Shown: piece after piece, positions 26,052 through 36,141 of the stretch | How the letters are laid out: every line of letters begins with the position of its first letter | Numbering within the stretch: position 1 is the stretch's first letter | DNA from: Fictibacillus terranigra | GTDB lineage: Bacteria > Bacillota > Bacilli > Bacillales > Fictibacillaceae | Assembly: GCF_030412265.1 (NCBI RefSeq) | Contig: NZ_JAUHLN010000002.1 | Span: 1-64,000 of the forward strand | Direction of reading: 5' to 3' | Length of the DNA stretch: 64,000 nt | Made by a program: the position numbers and the translations under genes | Notes under the pieces: model-generated | The model's database searches: none | What the model saw: only the letters and a program-made list of their open reading frames with translations | What the model was told of the DNA's origin: nothing

Positions 26052-27749
26052 ATGGAGCACATTAAAGACAGATTGGCTTACTTATATCCTAAAAACGAGG
26101 TTGAAGAAATTTGGCCCAATCTGGAGAATAGATTGGTTGAAGCTAAGGAAAAACGACTAAAAGACAGAAAGCCAACATGGGACGAAAAAGATGTCGTATT
26201 AATCACATATGCAGATCAGTTCCATGAGAAGGAGCAGCCGACCTTAGCGACGTTTAAACAAATGTTTAACCGGTATTTGGCGGACAAGTTTGAAGTGGTC
26301 CACCTCCTGCCTTTCTATCCGTATTCTTCAGATGATGGATTTTCCGTAATCGATTACAAAAACGTCAATCCAATCGCTGGAGACTGGGAAGATGTTGATA
26401 GCTTAACTAAAGTAACAAGATTGATGTTTGATTATGTCTGTAATCACATTTCAGCAAAAAGTTCTTGGTTTCAAGAGTATTTGAAGGGAAATCCGGAATT
26501 TCAAGATTTTTTCATTGAAGTGGAACCCTCTATTGATTTGAGTTTGGCAACAAGACCAAGAGCAACCCCCGTTTTAACGAAATTCACATTAGCAGATGGA
26601 ACAGAAAAGCATATTTGGACAACGTTCAGTGATGATCAAATCGATTTAAACTTCAGCAACCCAAACCTATTAGTAAAAATGATAGATGTCTTGCTCTTTT
26701 ATCTGGAACAAGGCGCAGAATATTTGCGTTTGGATGCCGTCGGTTTTATGTGGAAAGAGATCGGGACTACCTGTATCCACCATGAAAAGACCCATCAAAT
26801 CATCAAGCTGTTCCGGGATATTGCGGATGAAGTCGCCAGAGGTACAGTGATCATTACAGAAACGAATGTCCCTCATAAAGATAATGTTTCTTATTTTGGA
26901 AACGGCCGTAATGAGGCCCATATGGTTTATCAATTCCCCCTGCCGCCATTGGTTCTTTACTCCATTGTACGTGAAAATGGGAGCGCTCTCACCAATTGGG
27001 CAAAACAACTCGAGCCAGCCGGTGAAAAGACGACATTCTTCAACTTTCTTGCTTCACATGATGGGATTGGCCTTAATCCCATTCGCGGAATCATAGCTGA
27101 AGACGAAATACTGGGGATGGTCGAGGAGTTAAAAAAAGAAGGAGCATTGGTAAACTACAAGAAAAATCCGGACGGAAGTGAAAGCCCTTACGAAATCAAT
27201 GTGACCTATATGGATGCATTAAACAAGCGTTCTGATGATGATACGATCCGGTTGAAACGATTTTTACTGGCCCATTCCATCCTTCTGACTCTTCCAGGAG
27301 TGCCTGCCGTTTATATTCAAAGCATGCTAGGTTCCAGAAATGATTATGATGGAGTGTCAAAAACCGGAATGAATCGGTCCATTAACCGGCAAAAGTACAG
27401 CTTGGATAGGATTGAAAAGGAATTAGCAGACACTGATTCATTACGTTACCATGTCTTTTCCGAACTCACGAACCTCATCCAAATCAGAAAAGCTGAAGCA
27501 CTTTTCAACCCGGACGTCCCTATGGAAGTAGTCGATCTAGGTGACAAAGTGTTCGCAGTCAAAAGACTCTTAAACGAAAAGGATGAATTGTTAGTTATTC
27601 ATAATCTAGCGAATGAATTCAACGTTTGTGATATCACTGGAAGGTATCTGAACCTTATTACCGGGGAAGAAGCAGAATATGCAGGGAACAGTAAGCTGGA
27701 TCCCTACCAATTCCTTTGGCTAAAGCCCATACACCAGGAGGAGAACTAA
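26052..27749 (+). CDS. ycjM: GH13_18 phosphorylase (glucosylglycerate/sucrose phosphorylase type)
   Basis: A 565-residue retaining sugar phosphorylase of glycoside hydrolase family 13 subfamily 18. Catalytic residues are visible: nucleophile Asp228 (YLRLDAVGF), acid/base Glu270 (IITETNVPH) and Asp337 (LASHDGIG). The C-terminal half has the subfamily stretch SMLGSRNDYDGVSKTG with MNRSINRQKY. In synteny and length it matches E. coli YcjM, reported to act on glucosylglycerate, rather than the shorter sucrose phosphorylases. It would release alpha-glucose 1-phosphate. A glycerate kinase later in the operon supports a glyceryl or glycerate aglycone. Exact acceptor remains inferred. Strong AGGAGGAG box. 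Confidence 0.87.
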   Translation: MEHIKDRLAYLYPKNEVEEIWPNLENRLVEAKEKRLKDRKPTWDEKDVVLITYADQFHEKEQPTLATFKQMFNRYLADKFEVVHLLPFYPYSSDDGFSVIDYKNVNPIAGDWEDVDSLTKVTRLMFDYVCNHISAKSSWFQEYLKGNPEFQDFFIEVEPSIDLSLATRPRATPVLTKFTLADGTEKHIWTTFSDDQIDLNFSNPNLLVKMIDVLLFYLEQGAEYLRLDAVGFMWKEIGTTCIHHEKTHQIIKLFRDIADEVARGTVIITETNVPHKDNVSYFGNGRNEAHMVYQFPLPPLVLYSIVRENGSALTNWAKQLEPAGEKTTFFNFLASHDGIGLNPIRGIIAEDEILGMVEELKKEGALVNYKKNPDGSESPYEINVTYMDALNKRSDDDTIRLKRFLLAHSILLTLPGVPAVYIQSMLGSRNDYDGVSKTGMNRSINRQKYSLDRIEKELADTDSLRYHVFSELTNLIQIRKAEALFNPDVPMEVVDLGDKVFAVKRLLNEKDELLVIHNLANEFNVCDITGRYLNLITGEEAEYAGNSKLDPYQFLWLKPIHQEEN

Positions 27750-29057
27750 ATGAAGTTTAAAAATTTTAGTTTAGGTTTGATCTTGTTATTCGCATTGAGC
27801 ACCATATTGACAGCGTGCGGCAGCACTAATGGCAGCGGAAACGGAAAAACGACAATTGAGTTCATGCATTCATCCGTCGAACAGGACCGTCTGGCTGTGA
27901 TCAAAAAGCTGGTTGCTAAGTTTGAAAAAGAAAATCCCAATATTGAAGTCAAACAAGTTCCGGTTGAAGAAGACAGCTACAACACCAAAATAGTTACGCT
28001 TGCAAACTCCGGGAAGCTTCCGGCAGTTCTGGAAGTCGGTCAGGACTATGCAAAAGTAATGGATAAAGACGAGCTTATCGACCGTAACTCCGTGAAAAAA
28101 GTCCTTCATAAAACCGGAGAAGGTGATTTTTATGAAGGTGCTTTAAAGCTCGTAAAAACGGAAAATGGAAAAAGCTATACTGGGGTTCCAGTCAGCGGCT
28201 GGGTTCAGGGGATTTGGTATAACAAAGAAATGCTAAAAGCCAAAGGATTCAGTGAACCTAAGAATTGGAACGAGGTTATGAAAATAGCCAAAGCGTTTAC
28301 TGATAAAGGCCATAAAAATTATGGAATCGGTTTACCGACTGTAGAAGGATTATTCTCTGAACAGGCTTTCTCCCAGTTTGCTTTGTCAAACAATGCAAAT
28401 GTGCTAAACAGCAAGGGTGACTTAAATGCAAAAACACACAAAATGACAGAGGCTGCTTCCTATTACAAAGAATTGTCTAAATACACAATGCCCGGTTCCA
28501 ACGATACCACTGAAATTAAAGATGCGTTTATGAACGGAACGGTACCGATGGCGGTTTATTCCACCTATCTCCTTCCGGCCGTATTTGAAGAAGGTAAAAC
28601 AGACAATATCGGTTTTGCCGTACCAACAGAAAAAACAAAGGCCGTTTTTGGAACGGTTTCAGCCTTGACCATTTCTTCTGGATTAGATGATGATCAGAAA
28701 AAAGCTGCGGAGAAATTTGTCTCGTTCATGGCTAAACCTGAGAATACGACGGATTGGGTATTAATGTCTCCTGGCGGTGCACAGCCAGTCAATAAAAAGG
28801 TTACAGCAAACCCAGACTACAAGGCAAACAAAGTGGTTAAGGCCTTTGGTCCCCTTTCATCTGAAATAGCTGCATCTTTCAACGACATTCAAGTGTTTGG
28901 TTTAGTGGACGGTAAAAACTTCTTGAAAGCGGGAGATATCACAAGCTCTGGCGCCTTCCCTAAAATGGTCAACAGCATCACGGTTGGCGGGAAAGATGTT
29001 AAAAGCGAACTGAAAAAAGCAGAAAAAGAAATGAAAGACGCTTTAGAGAAAAGATAA
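27750..29057 (+). CDS. ycjN: Sugar ABC transporter solute-binding lipoprotein 2 (YcjN-like)
   Basis: A 435-residue binding lipoprotein, lipobox ILTAC with Cys23. The ATG follows the GH13 stop without a gap, the ribosome binding site lying inside the preceding gene. It is nearly colinear with the binding protein at 23307; differences are scattered rather than clustered, suggesting divergence after duplication. As the family 1 receptor encoded beside the two permeases it is the primary receptor of this importer. Confidence 0.92.
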   Translation: MKFKNFSLGLILLFALSTILTACGSTNGSGNGKTTIEFMHSSVEQDRLAVIKKLVAKFEKENPNIEVKQVPVEEDSYNTKIVTLANSGKLPAVLEVGQDYAKVMDKDELIDRNSVKKVLHKTGEGDFYEGALKLVKTENGKSYTGVPVSGWVQGIWYNKEMLKAKGFSEPKNWNEVMKIAKAFTDKGHKNYGIGLPTVEGLFSEQAFSQFALSNNANVLNSKGDLNAKTHKMTEAASYYKELSKYTMPGSNDTTEIKDAFMNGTVPMAVYSTYLLPAVFEEGKTDNIGFAVPTEKTKAVFGTVSALTISSGLDDDQKKAAEKFVSFMAKPENTTDWVLMSPGGAQPVNKKVTANPDYKANKVVKAFGPLSSEIAASFNDIQVFGLVDGKNFLKAGDITSSGAFPKMVNSITVGGKDVKSELKKAEKEMKDALEKR

Positions 29058-29068
29058 TTTGGATACGT

Positions 29069-29099
29069 GGAGGGGCAGCCTTTTGGCTGGTTCCCTCTA
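29069..29099 (+). promoter_or_regulatory. Intercistronic stem-loop after the binding-protein gene
   Basis: GGAGGGGCAGCC pairs with GGCTGGTTCCCTCT (small internal loop) around TTTT. No T-run follows. Such hairpins between receptor and permease genes commonly stabilise the receptor mRNA and lower permease expression. Confidence 0.55.
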
Positions 29100-29174
29100 C
29101 CTTCCAAAGGCTGTTTCAATTTCTCAAGATATCATGCAGTGGGCAGCATTTTATTAAATTACAGGGGAGGTACC

Positions 29175-30080
29175 ATGAAAACGATTAAAAATACGAAATC
29201 TGATTTCAAATTCACAAAGATAAAAAGACCGAAATCGGATATCAAATTAGCAATGGCGTTACTTTTTCCAAGCATTTTTTTAGTGCTGTTGCTCGTTGCA
29301 TACCCGATGTTATCCAATATTCAGATCAGCTTTTTTGACCAGCCCGTTAATCCGAGGTTAAGTGCCACGTTTGTCGGGTTGAAAAATTATACAGACATAC
29401 TTATGGATGCAGAGTTCTTTAAATCCTTAGGAGTCACACTTTTGTATATGATTCTTGCCGTTTCGGGAAGTACAGCACTGGGATTGGGAGTTGCTATCTT
29501 TTTTAATCGACCGTTTAAATTTCGCAAGATAGCCCGTTCATTAATTATTTTGTCTTATGTAACACCCTCCATTTCTTTAGTTTTTGCATGGAAATACATG
29601 TTTAACAATGGATACGGTGTCGTGAACTATTTGGGCGGGGACGTATTACATTTGTTTGATAAGGCGCCTCTATGGTTTGACAATCCGGTCTCAAGCTTTG
29701 TCCTGGTTGTTCTTTTTGCCATTTGGAGGTACTTCCCTTATGCCTTCATTTCATTCCTGGCGATCTTGCAAACCATTGATTCCTCATTATATGAAGCAGC
29801 TGAAATTGATGGGGCTTCAGCATGGGATAAATTTAAAATTGTTACGGTTCCAGCGATTATGCCGGTATTGTTAACGGTCGTTACATTACGTTCGATCTGG
29901 CTGTTCTATATGTTTACGGATGTTTATCTGCTGACGAATAAAGTGAATATCCTTGGTATTTACTTGTATGAAACAGCATTTGCATTTAACGATCTTGGAA
30001 AAGCGGCATCCATTTCTGTCATTCTGTTTATGATTCTTTCTATTGTGATTATCTTAGCAAGAAAGCGGGTGAAATTCTAA
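29175..30080 (+). CDS. ycjO: Sugar ABC permease, MalF type (YcjO-like)
   Basis: A 301-residue inner-membrane permease with about six membrane segments and the EAA loop YEAAEIDGASAWDKFKIVTV that contacts the ATPase. A cytoplasmic basic N-terminus (about 30 residues) precedes the first helix. ATG at 29175 behind GGGGAGG is preferred over upstream in-frame starts inside the hairpin region. It pairs with the next gene. No ATPase gene is present in the operon. Confidence 0.92.
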   Translation: MKTIKNTKSDFKFTKIKRPKSDIKLAMALLFPSIFLVLLLVAYPMLSNIQISFFDQPVNPRLSATFVGLKNYTDILMDAEFFKSLGVTLLYMILAVSGSTALGLGVAIFFNRPFKFRKIARSLIILSYVTPSISLVFAWKYMFNNGYGVVNYLGGDVLHLFDKAPLWFDNPVSSFVLVVLFAIWRYFPYAFISFLAILQTIDSSLYEAAEIDGASAWDKFKIVTVPAIMPVLLTVVTLRSIWLFYMFTDVYLLTNKVNILGIYLYETAFAFNDLGKAASISVILFMILSIVIILARKRVKF

Positions 30081-30934
30081 TGGCGATGGCGAGCAGCAAA
30101 AAGTCAAGAGCAACAAAAAAAGTGGCGTTTTACACTGGGCTGATATGCCTCTTGACCGTGTCCCTTTTTCCCTTTTTTATCATGCTGATGACCTCCTTTA
30201 AAAGTCCGAAGGAAGCGGTTGCGACAAATCCGACGTTACTTCCGCAACACTGGACATTTAAACATTACGTGGACATGTTCAATCCTGATATTTTCCCATA
30301 TCTCTCCTATTTTAAAAACAGTTTAACCGTTGCCCTCACGGCAGCTAGTTTGGCCGTTGTCATTGGGATCTTTGGGGCATATGCCCTGTCGAAATTGAAA
30401 TTTATGGGCAGAACCACAATCAATGCAAGTTTTTACACGGTTTATATGTTTTCGGGCATTTTGCTTGTCGTGCCCTTATTCAAAATCATCTCCGGTCTTG
30501 GTTTATACGATACTAAAACGGCGATCATCATAACGATGATTGTACAAACGTTGCCAACCGCCATCTTCATGTTGAAAAGTTACTTTGATACGATACCGGA
30601 TGACCTTGAAGAAGCGGCTATGATCGATGGACTAAACCGGGTGCAGATCATTTTCTATATCGTGATTCCATTATCCATTTCCGGAATTATATCAGTTTTC
30701 GTCTACTCGTTTATGGTGGCTTGGAACGATTACTTGTTTGCCTCCATTTTCTTATCCGATTCAGCAAACTTCACGCTGCCCATCGGCTTGAATGCCTTGT
30801 TCAGTACACCAGATTACGTTTGGGGCCGAATGATGGCGGCATCACTCGTAACCGCATTGCCAGTCGTGATCATGTATGCCGTATCCGAACACTTTATTAA
30901 AGGGAACATGACCGAAGGCGGAGTTAAAGGGTAA
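30080..30934 (+). CDS. ycjP: Sugar ABC permease, MalG type (YcjP-like)
   Basis: A 284-residue permease with six membrane segments and the EAA motif LEEAAMIDGLNRVQIIFYIV. The C-terminal NMTEGGVKG tail is the classic MalG-family ending (often GxxxGxVKG) that enters the translocation path. The ATG shares one base with the previous stop (TAATG), indicating coupling. Confidence 0.93.
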   Translation: MAMASSKKSRATKKVAFYTGLICLLTVSLFPFFIMLMTSFKSPKEAVATNPTLLPQHWTFKHYVDMFNPDIFPYLSYFKNSLTVALTAASLAVVIGIFGAYALSKLKFMGRTTINASFYTVYMFSGILLVVPLFKIISGLGLYDTKTAIIITMIVQTLPTAIFMLKSYFDTIPDDLEEAAMIDGLNRVQIIFYIVIPLSISGIISVFVYSFMVAWNDYLFASIFLSDSANFTLPIGLNALFSTPDYVWGRMMAASLVTALPVVIMYAVSEHFIKGNMTEGGVKG

Positions 30935-30968
30935 ATCCCCCAAAAAATCGAGAGGAAGTAATCACATC

Positions 30969-32024
30969 ATGAAAAAGCTAGTTGCAGTAAAACCAAGAGA
31001 AGCCGCATTTGTAAACTATGAAGACCGTTCAATCCAACCGAATGAGGCCAAAATTGAAGTGGATTTCGCCTCACCTAAACACGGTACAGAAGTGGTAGAC
31101 TTCCGTGGGTTGACTCCTTTTATAAACGAAGATTTTTCTGAAGAATGGCGCATGTTCATGCCCCGAGAAGAGGGGGAAAAGCCTGGTATCGTTTTTGGTG
31201 AATTTCAATTGGGAAATATGGTTGTCGGCAAAATTGTAGAAATCGGCAGTGATGTAATAGAGTACCAAGTCGGAGAAATGGTTTGTACGTATGGACCCAT
31301 TATGGAAACCGTCATCGTCAATGCGGTGGATAACCACCGATTACGCAAAATGCCCGAGGGGGCCAAATGGCAAAATGCGGTTTGTTATGATCCGGCCCAA
31401 TTTGCCATGAGCGGTGTTCGTGATGCCAACGTACGTGCAGGCGATTATGTGGTTGTTGTCGGATTGGGCGCCATCGGCCAAATCGCAATCCAGCTTGCAA
31501 AAAAAGCCGGTGCCAGCATCGTTGTTGGAGTTGATCCTCTAAGCCATCGACGAGAAATCGCTCTTCGTCATGGGGCCGATGAATGCTTTGATCCGACTTC
31601 CTGTGATGTCGGTTATGAGGTGAAAAAGCTCACCCATAAAATCGGAGCGGATTCCATTATTGAAACAAGCGGAAATGCTGCAGCTCTTCAAGCGGCATTA
31701 AAAGGAATTGCCTATGGAGGCACCATCTCTTACGTTGCCTTTACTAAGCCTTTTCCCGAAGGATTGAATTTTGGACGCGAAGCTCATTTTAACAATGCGA
31801 AAATCGTGTTTTCCCGTGCAGCAAGCGAACCCAATCCGGATTACCCGCGCTGGTCCCGTAAACGAATTGAAAATACGTGCTGGGAATTATTAATGAATGG
31901 TTACCTGAATTGCGAAGATATCATTGATCCAATCGTACCTTTTGAGCAGAGTGATCAAGCATATATGCATTACGTCGATCAGCATCCAGAGCTAAGTATC
32001 AAGATGGGAATTACATTGAAGTAA
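30969..32024 (+). CDS. ycjQ: YcjQ-like dehydrogenase (3-keto-glycoside reductase)
   Basis: A 351-residue MDR dehydrogenase that follows E. coli YcjQ closely as I remember that sequence: SPKHGTEVVDFRG, VCYDPAQFAMSGVRDANVR, the NAD motif VVGLGAIGQIAIQLAKKAGA, EAHFNNAKIVFSRA and NPDYPRWSRKRIENTCWELL. YcjQ was reported to interconvert D-gulosides and 3-keto-D-gulosides with NAD. It stands in the same place relative to YcjR and YcjS here. AGGAAG box before the ATG. Confidence 0.9.
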   Translation: MKKLVAVKPREAAFVNYEDRSIQPNEAKIEVDFASPKHGTEVVDFRGLTPFINEDFSEEWRMFMPREEGEKPGIVFGEFQLGNMVVGKIVEIGSDVIEYQVGEMVCTYGPIMETVIVNAVDNHRLRKMPEGAKWQNAVCYDPAQFAMSGVRDANVRAGDYVVVVGLGAIGQIAIQLAKKAGASIVVGVDPLSHRREIALRHGADECFDPTSCDVGYEVKKLTHKIGADSIIETSGNAAALQAALKGIAYGGTISYVAFTKPFPEGLNFGREAHFNNAKIVFSRAASEPNPDYPRWSRKRIENTCWELLMNGYLNCEDIIDPIVPFEQSDQAYMHYVDQHPELSIKMGITLK

Positions 32025-32052
32025 ACTGGCCGCATGTAGGAGGAGTTTAACC

Positions 32053-32847
32053 ATGAAAATTGGTACACAAAACCAAGCGTTTTTTCCGGAAAACATCAGG
32101 GAGAAGTTTCACTATCTAAAGGAAGCTGGTTTTGATGGCTTCGAAATTGACGGAAAACTATTGGTTGATCATTTAGAGGAAATAAAAGAAGCGATTTCTG
32201 AAACCGGACTGCCCGTGACAACAGCCTGTGGCGGTTATAGCGGATGGATCGGTGACTTTATCGAAGAACGCAGATTAAACGGTTTAGCAGAAATGAAGCA
32301 AATCTTAAAAGCCTTGCAGGAAGTAGGGGGAAACGGAATAGTTGTTCCCGCAGCCTGGGGCATGTTCACCTATCGTTTGCCACCAATGGTTTCACCAAGA
32401 AGCCAATCAGGAGATTGGAAGGCAGTAAGTGACTCCCTTCTTTACTTAGATAAAGCAGCAGAAGAAACAGCGACCACTGTTTTCTTAGAACCATTGAATC
32501 GGTATCAAGACCATATGATCAATACGCTTGCTGATGCGCGCCGTTATATAGAAGAAAATAACTTGAAGAACGTAAAAATTATCGCTGACTTCTATCATAT
32601 GAACATTGAAGAGGATGGTATTTCCGAAGCTTTACATCTACAACGTGATTTAATTGGACATATTCATCTTGCGGATAATCACCGTTTCCAGCCTGGCAGT
32701 GGCTCGATTGATTTCAAAAAGCATTTTAATCAATTGAAAAAAGATGGCTATGACGGTTTTTTAACCATAGAGTGCCGTGTTCGAGGGAACGATCCAGAAG
32801 GAGAATACAAAAAAGCGCTGCATCAGCTAAAAGAAGCATTAGTGTGA
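32053..32847 (+). CDS. ycjR: YcjR-like 3-keto-glycoside epimerase
   Basis: A 264-residue TIM-barrel epimerase beginning MKIGTQNQAFFPENI. Metal-ligand motifs are FLEPLNRYQDHM (Glu), IIADFYHMNIEED (Asp, His), IHLADNHRFQPGSG (His) and LTIECRVRG (Glu). E. coli YcjR was reported to epimerise 3-keto-glycosides at C4 between gluco and gulo forms. Highly recognisable segments include TACGGYSGWIGDFIEERRLN and PAAWGMFTYRLPPM. AGGAGG lies before the ATG. Confidence 0.9.
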   Translation: MKIGTQNQAFFPENIREKFHYLKEAGFDGFEIDGKLLVDHLEEIKEAISETGLPVTTACGGYSGWIGDFIEERRLNGLAEMKQILKALQEVGGNGIVVPAAWGMFTYRLPPMVSPRSQSGDWKAVSDSLLYLDKAAEETATTVFLEPLNRYQDHMINTLADARRYIEENNLKNVKIIADFYHMNIEEDGISEALHLQRDLIGHIHLADNHRFQPGSGSIDFKKHFNQLKKDGYDGFLTIECRVRGNDPEGEYKKALHQLKEALV

Positions 32848-32860
32848 GAGGAGTTACATC

Positions 32861-33898
32861 ATGAGTAAAAAAAGGGTGGCGATCATAGGAGGAGGACAAG
32901 TAGCGGAAACTGTTCACGTTCCTTATTACCTCTCACGGGATGACATTGAACTGGTTGCTGTCGTTGGACAAAACGCCGATCGGGTAAAAAACTTCGCTGC
33001 GCGTAATGGGATTCCTTATTACTATACAGATGCCGCTGAGATGTATGCGGCACAGAAACCGGATATCGTCAGTGTTTGTACGCCAAATCGATTTCATTAT
33101 AAACATGTCATGGTAGCTCTGTCCAATGGCTGTGATGTGATGTGTGAAAAGCCGCCAGCTATTTCGGCCGATGAGGCAAAGAAAATGCAGGAAGAAGCAG
33201 AGAAAAACCATTGCATCCTTGCCTATGACTTTCATCATCGATTTGCGGATGATGTCGAACTTCTTAGAAAAAAAGTCGAGGAAGGGATTCTTGGCGATAT
33301 CTATGTTGTGAAAGCCCAAGCCTTGCGTCGTTGTGGAATTCCAGGTTGGGGAAACTTCACCAATAAGTCATTACAAGGGGGAGGACCTCTCATCGATTTA
33401 GGAATCCATATGCTGGACGCTGCGTTATATGTATTAGGTTATCCGAAGATTGAGAAAGTAACGGCTAAAATGTTTCAGAAAATAGGGAACAAAAAATCGG
33501 ATGGAACGTTTGGAGAATGGGACCCGGAAAAGTTTGAAGTTGAGGATTCACTTTTTGGTTTTATTGAATTAGAAGGCGGCCGATTGTTACAATTGGAAAC
33601 CTCTTTTGCTTTAAATATTAAGGAAACATCCATCATGAATGTTCAGTTTTGTGGAGATCAAGCAGGAGCCACTCTTTTTCCGGCTCAGATCTATACCGAT
33701 AAAAAGGGAGAACTCACCTCACTCTTAGAAAGGGAGACTGCAGATCCAGAACGGCATCAAAAGAGTATGGCTGCATTTGTAGACAAGTGCTTTGGAAAAG
33801 ATGTCAAGATTGCAGACGCAAAAGAAGGGTATATCATCCAACAACTAATTGAAGCTCTCTATCAATCTGCGGAAAAGGGTGAAAGTGTATCCTTATGA
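32861..33898 (+). CDS. ycjS: YcjS-like glucoside 3-dehydrogenase
   Basis: A 345-residue Gfo/Idh/MocA enzyme with the Rossmann motif AIIGGGQVAETVHVPYY, the EKP lysine (DVMCEKPPAI) and the catalytic segment GGGPLIDLGIHMLDAALYVL. It matches E. coli YcjS in landmark stretches (VSVCTPNRFHYKH, YDFHHRFADD, ALRRCGIPGWGNFTNK). YcjS oxidises D-glucosides at C3 with NAD. With YcjR and YcjQ it forms the guloside-glucoside conversion module. GGAG box; the stop overlaps the GH65 start. Confidence 0.9.
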   Translation: MSKKRVAIIGGGQVAETVHVPYYLSRDDIELVAVVGQNADRVKNFAARNGIPYYYTDAAEMYAAQKPDIVSVCTPNRFHYKHVMVALSNGCDVMCEKPPAISADEAKKMQEEAEKNHCILAYDFHHRFADDVELLRKKVEEGILGDIYVVKAQALRRCGIPGWGNFTNKSLQGGGPLIDLGIHMLDAALYVLGYPKIEKVTAKMFQKIGNKKSDGTFGEWDPEKFEVEDSLFGFIELEGGRLLQLETSFALNIKETSIMNVQFCGDQAGATLFPAQIYTDKKGELTSLLERETADPERHQKSMAAFVDKCFGKDVKIADAKEGYIIQQLIEALYQSAEKGESVSL

Positions 33899-36141
33899 TG
33901 AAAGAACAAGTATTATATGACAAAAAATTCGATGTACACTATCTCAATAAATATGGAAGTTTAATGACATTAGGAAATGGTTACTTAGGTGTGCGTGGTG
34001 CCCTTGAAGAAGACTATTCGGAACAAAACCGAGGGCTGTACGTCGCCGGTATCTATAATAAAGCAAATGAGAACGAAACATCCGAGTTAGTTAATCTACC
34101 TGATTTAACAGGAATAAAAATGGAAATTGACGGGGAACTTTTCTCATTGATGGATGGAGAAATTCTTTCATATGAACGAAGGCTACACCTTGCAATGGGT
34201 GAAATACAGCGTGAAATTCTCTGGAGAAGCAACTCAGGTGCTCGCTTCAAATTCCTTTTTCAACGGTTTACAGCAAAACATGATTTGCATTTACTTGCCA
34301 CGAAATTGACAGTTACCAGTTTAGATCGATCCGCAACATTAAAAATAGTGACGGGTATTGATGCTCAACAAACTAATTTCGGGACACAACACCTTAGTGT
34401 AGAGAATGTCCGTGTGTTTAACGAAGAAGTCATGCAAGGTGTTTATAAAACGACAGAGTCAGGACATACGATAGCACTTACCACAGCTTGTAAGTGCTCC
34501 TTGACGAGTGATGTTTCATTTGCTGCAAAAAATCGCAGGCTCTTGACCACGATAAAAGTGGATCTATCCGAAAACATTCCTTTTACTCTAGAAAAGTTTG
34601 GAAATGTTTATACTTCCCTTGATCAGGGTCAGGCTGGAAAAGATCCAGCAACTGCCGGTTTGAAAGCCTTAAAAGCGCATGCACCATATGGCTATGATGC
34701 GTTATTAGAAAAGTCAGCATTAGAATGGGAGAAAACCTGGCAACAAAAACGTGTCAAAGTTACGTCGAAGAACGAATTTGACCAGTTGGCTCTTGACTAT
34801 GCAGTGTTTCAAATCGAGGGTATGACACCTGCTCATGATGAACGGTTTAGTGTTGGGGCTAAAGGATTGACCGGTGAAGGCTATAAAGGTCATGTTTTTT
34901 GGGATGCCGAAATGTTCATATTACCTTTTCATCTTTTTACTGAACCGGAAACGGCAAAGAAACTGTTACGTTACCGTTACTTAAATTTGCAACAAGCGAT
35001 AGCAAAGGCGGAACGAAATGGATATGAAGGAGCTTTATTTCCATGGGAGAGTGCCTTGTCAGGAAAAGAAGAAACTCCTGAATTTGCGGCCATTAATATC
35101 CGAACGGGGACACGACAAAAAGTCGCTTCTGCTGAAGCGGAACATCATATTGTAGCCGACATCGCTTTTTCTCTAGTGCAGTATTATGAAAATACACTGG
35201 ATGAAGAGTTTATGAAAAAGGAAGGGCTGGCTTTACTTAAGGAGACTGGACGTTTTTGGATCAGCCGTGCAACAGAAGAAAATGGACAGCTTTCTATTAA
35301 GAATGTAATTGGGCCGGATGAGTATACCGAGCATATTGATAACAATGCCTATACAAATTATATGGCTTATTACAATGTAAAGACAGCGCTTTACTTTATG
35401 GAAAAATATGATGACACCGATGAGTTACTTAAAATGAGGGGGCAAGATTTTCTTAGCCGCTTGTATTTACCGAAACCAAATGCGAATAAAATCATTCCAC
35501 AGGATGATACATTTTTGAGTAAGCCTGAGATCGATTTATCAAGATACAAAGTCAATCAGGGCAGCCAGGGCATTTTATTGGATTATTCCCGCGATGAAGT
35601 AAATGAAATGCAAATTTTAAAGCAGGCCGATGTGGTCATGCTGCTGTATCTATTTCCAGAGCTGTTTCCAAGCGGAGTGGTATCGGAAAATCTGTACTAT
35701 TACGAGGCGCATACCATCCACGATTCTTCGCTGAGCAAAGCGATTCATTCCATCGTCGCAGCAAGATGTGGTGAACATGACGCGGCCTATCGCTTTTTCC
35801 AGGAAGCTTGTTTAATAGATTTAGGCCCAAATCCTTATTCATCGGATGAAGGGCTGCATGCTGCTTCACTTGGAGCCATTTGGCTAGTGACTGTGTTTGG
35901 ATTTGCGAACATTTCCATAAAAAACAGCCGTTTAACATTAAATCCCACCTTACCCTACAACTGGTCCGAACTGGCTTTTCCGTTACATTGGCAAGGGGCC
36001 ACTTTAAACATTAAAGTGACAAAGGAGCACATCATTTTGACAAAGGTTTCAGGACCAGAAGTCATGATTGAAATCAGCGGTTTTGAGTATGTTTTATCAG
36101 ATCGAATGGAAATCGCTCCACTCATAAGGAGTAAACCATGA
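33895..36141 (+). CDS. ycjT: GH65 disaccharide phosphorylase (YcjT-like)
   Basis: A 748-residue inverting phosphorylase of glycoside hydrolase family 65: N-terminal beta-sandwich (residues 1 to about 260), linker, (alpha/alpha)6 barrel and small C-terminal sheet. The catalytic acid is Glu476 in IGPDEYTEHIDNNAYTNYM. Other family parts are GYKGHVFWDAEMFILPF and LFPWESALSGKEETPE. The product is beta-glucose 1-phosphate, matching the beta-phosphoglucomutase gene downstream. By synteny with E. coli YcjT kojibiose (alpha-1,2) is the expected specificity; trehalose, maltose or nigerose cannot be excluded. ATGATG start overlaps the YcjS stop. Confidence 0.9.
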   Translation: MMKEQVLYDKKFDVHYLNKYGSLMTLGNGYLGVRGALEEDYSEQNRGLYVAGIYNKANENETSELVNLPDLTGIKMEIDGELFSLMDGEILSYERRLHLAMGEIQREILWRSNSGARFKFLFQRFTAKHDLHLLATKLTVTSLDRSATLKIVTGIDAQQTNFGTQHLSVENVRVFNEEVMQGVYKTTESGHTIALTTACKCSLTSDVSFAAKNRRLLTTIKVDLSENIPFTLEKFGNVYTSLDQGQAGKDPATAGLKALKAHAPYGYDALLEKSALEWEKTWQQKRVKVTSKNEFDQLALDYAVFQIEGMTPAHDERFSVGAKGLTGEGYKGHVFWDAEMFILPFHLFTEPETAKKLLRYRYLNLQQAIAKAERNGYEGALFPWESALSGKEETPEFAAINIRTGTRQKVASAEAEHHIVADIAFSLVQYYENTLDEEFMKKEGLALLKETGRFWISRATEENGQLSIKNVIGPDEYTEHIDNNAYTNYMAYYNVKTALYFMEKYDDTDELLKMRGQDFLSRLYLPKPNANKIIPQDDTFLSKPEIDLSRYKVNQGSQGILLDYSRDEVNEMQILKQADVVMLLYLFPELFPSGVVSENLYYYEAHTIHDSSLSKAIHSIVAARCGEHDAAYRFFQEACLIDLGPNPYSSDEGLHAASLGAIWLVTVFGFANISIKNSRLTLNPTLPYNWSELAFPLHWQGATLNIKVTKEHIILTKVSGPEVMIEISGFEYVLSDRMEIAPLIRSKP

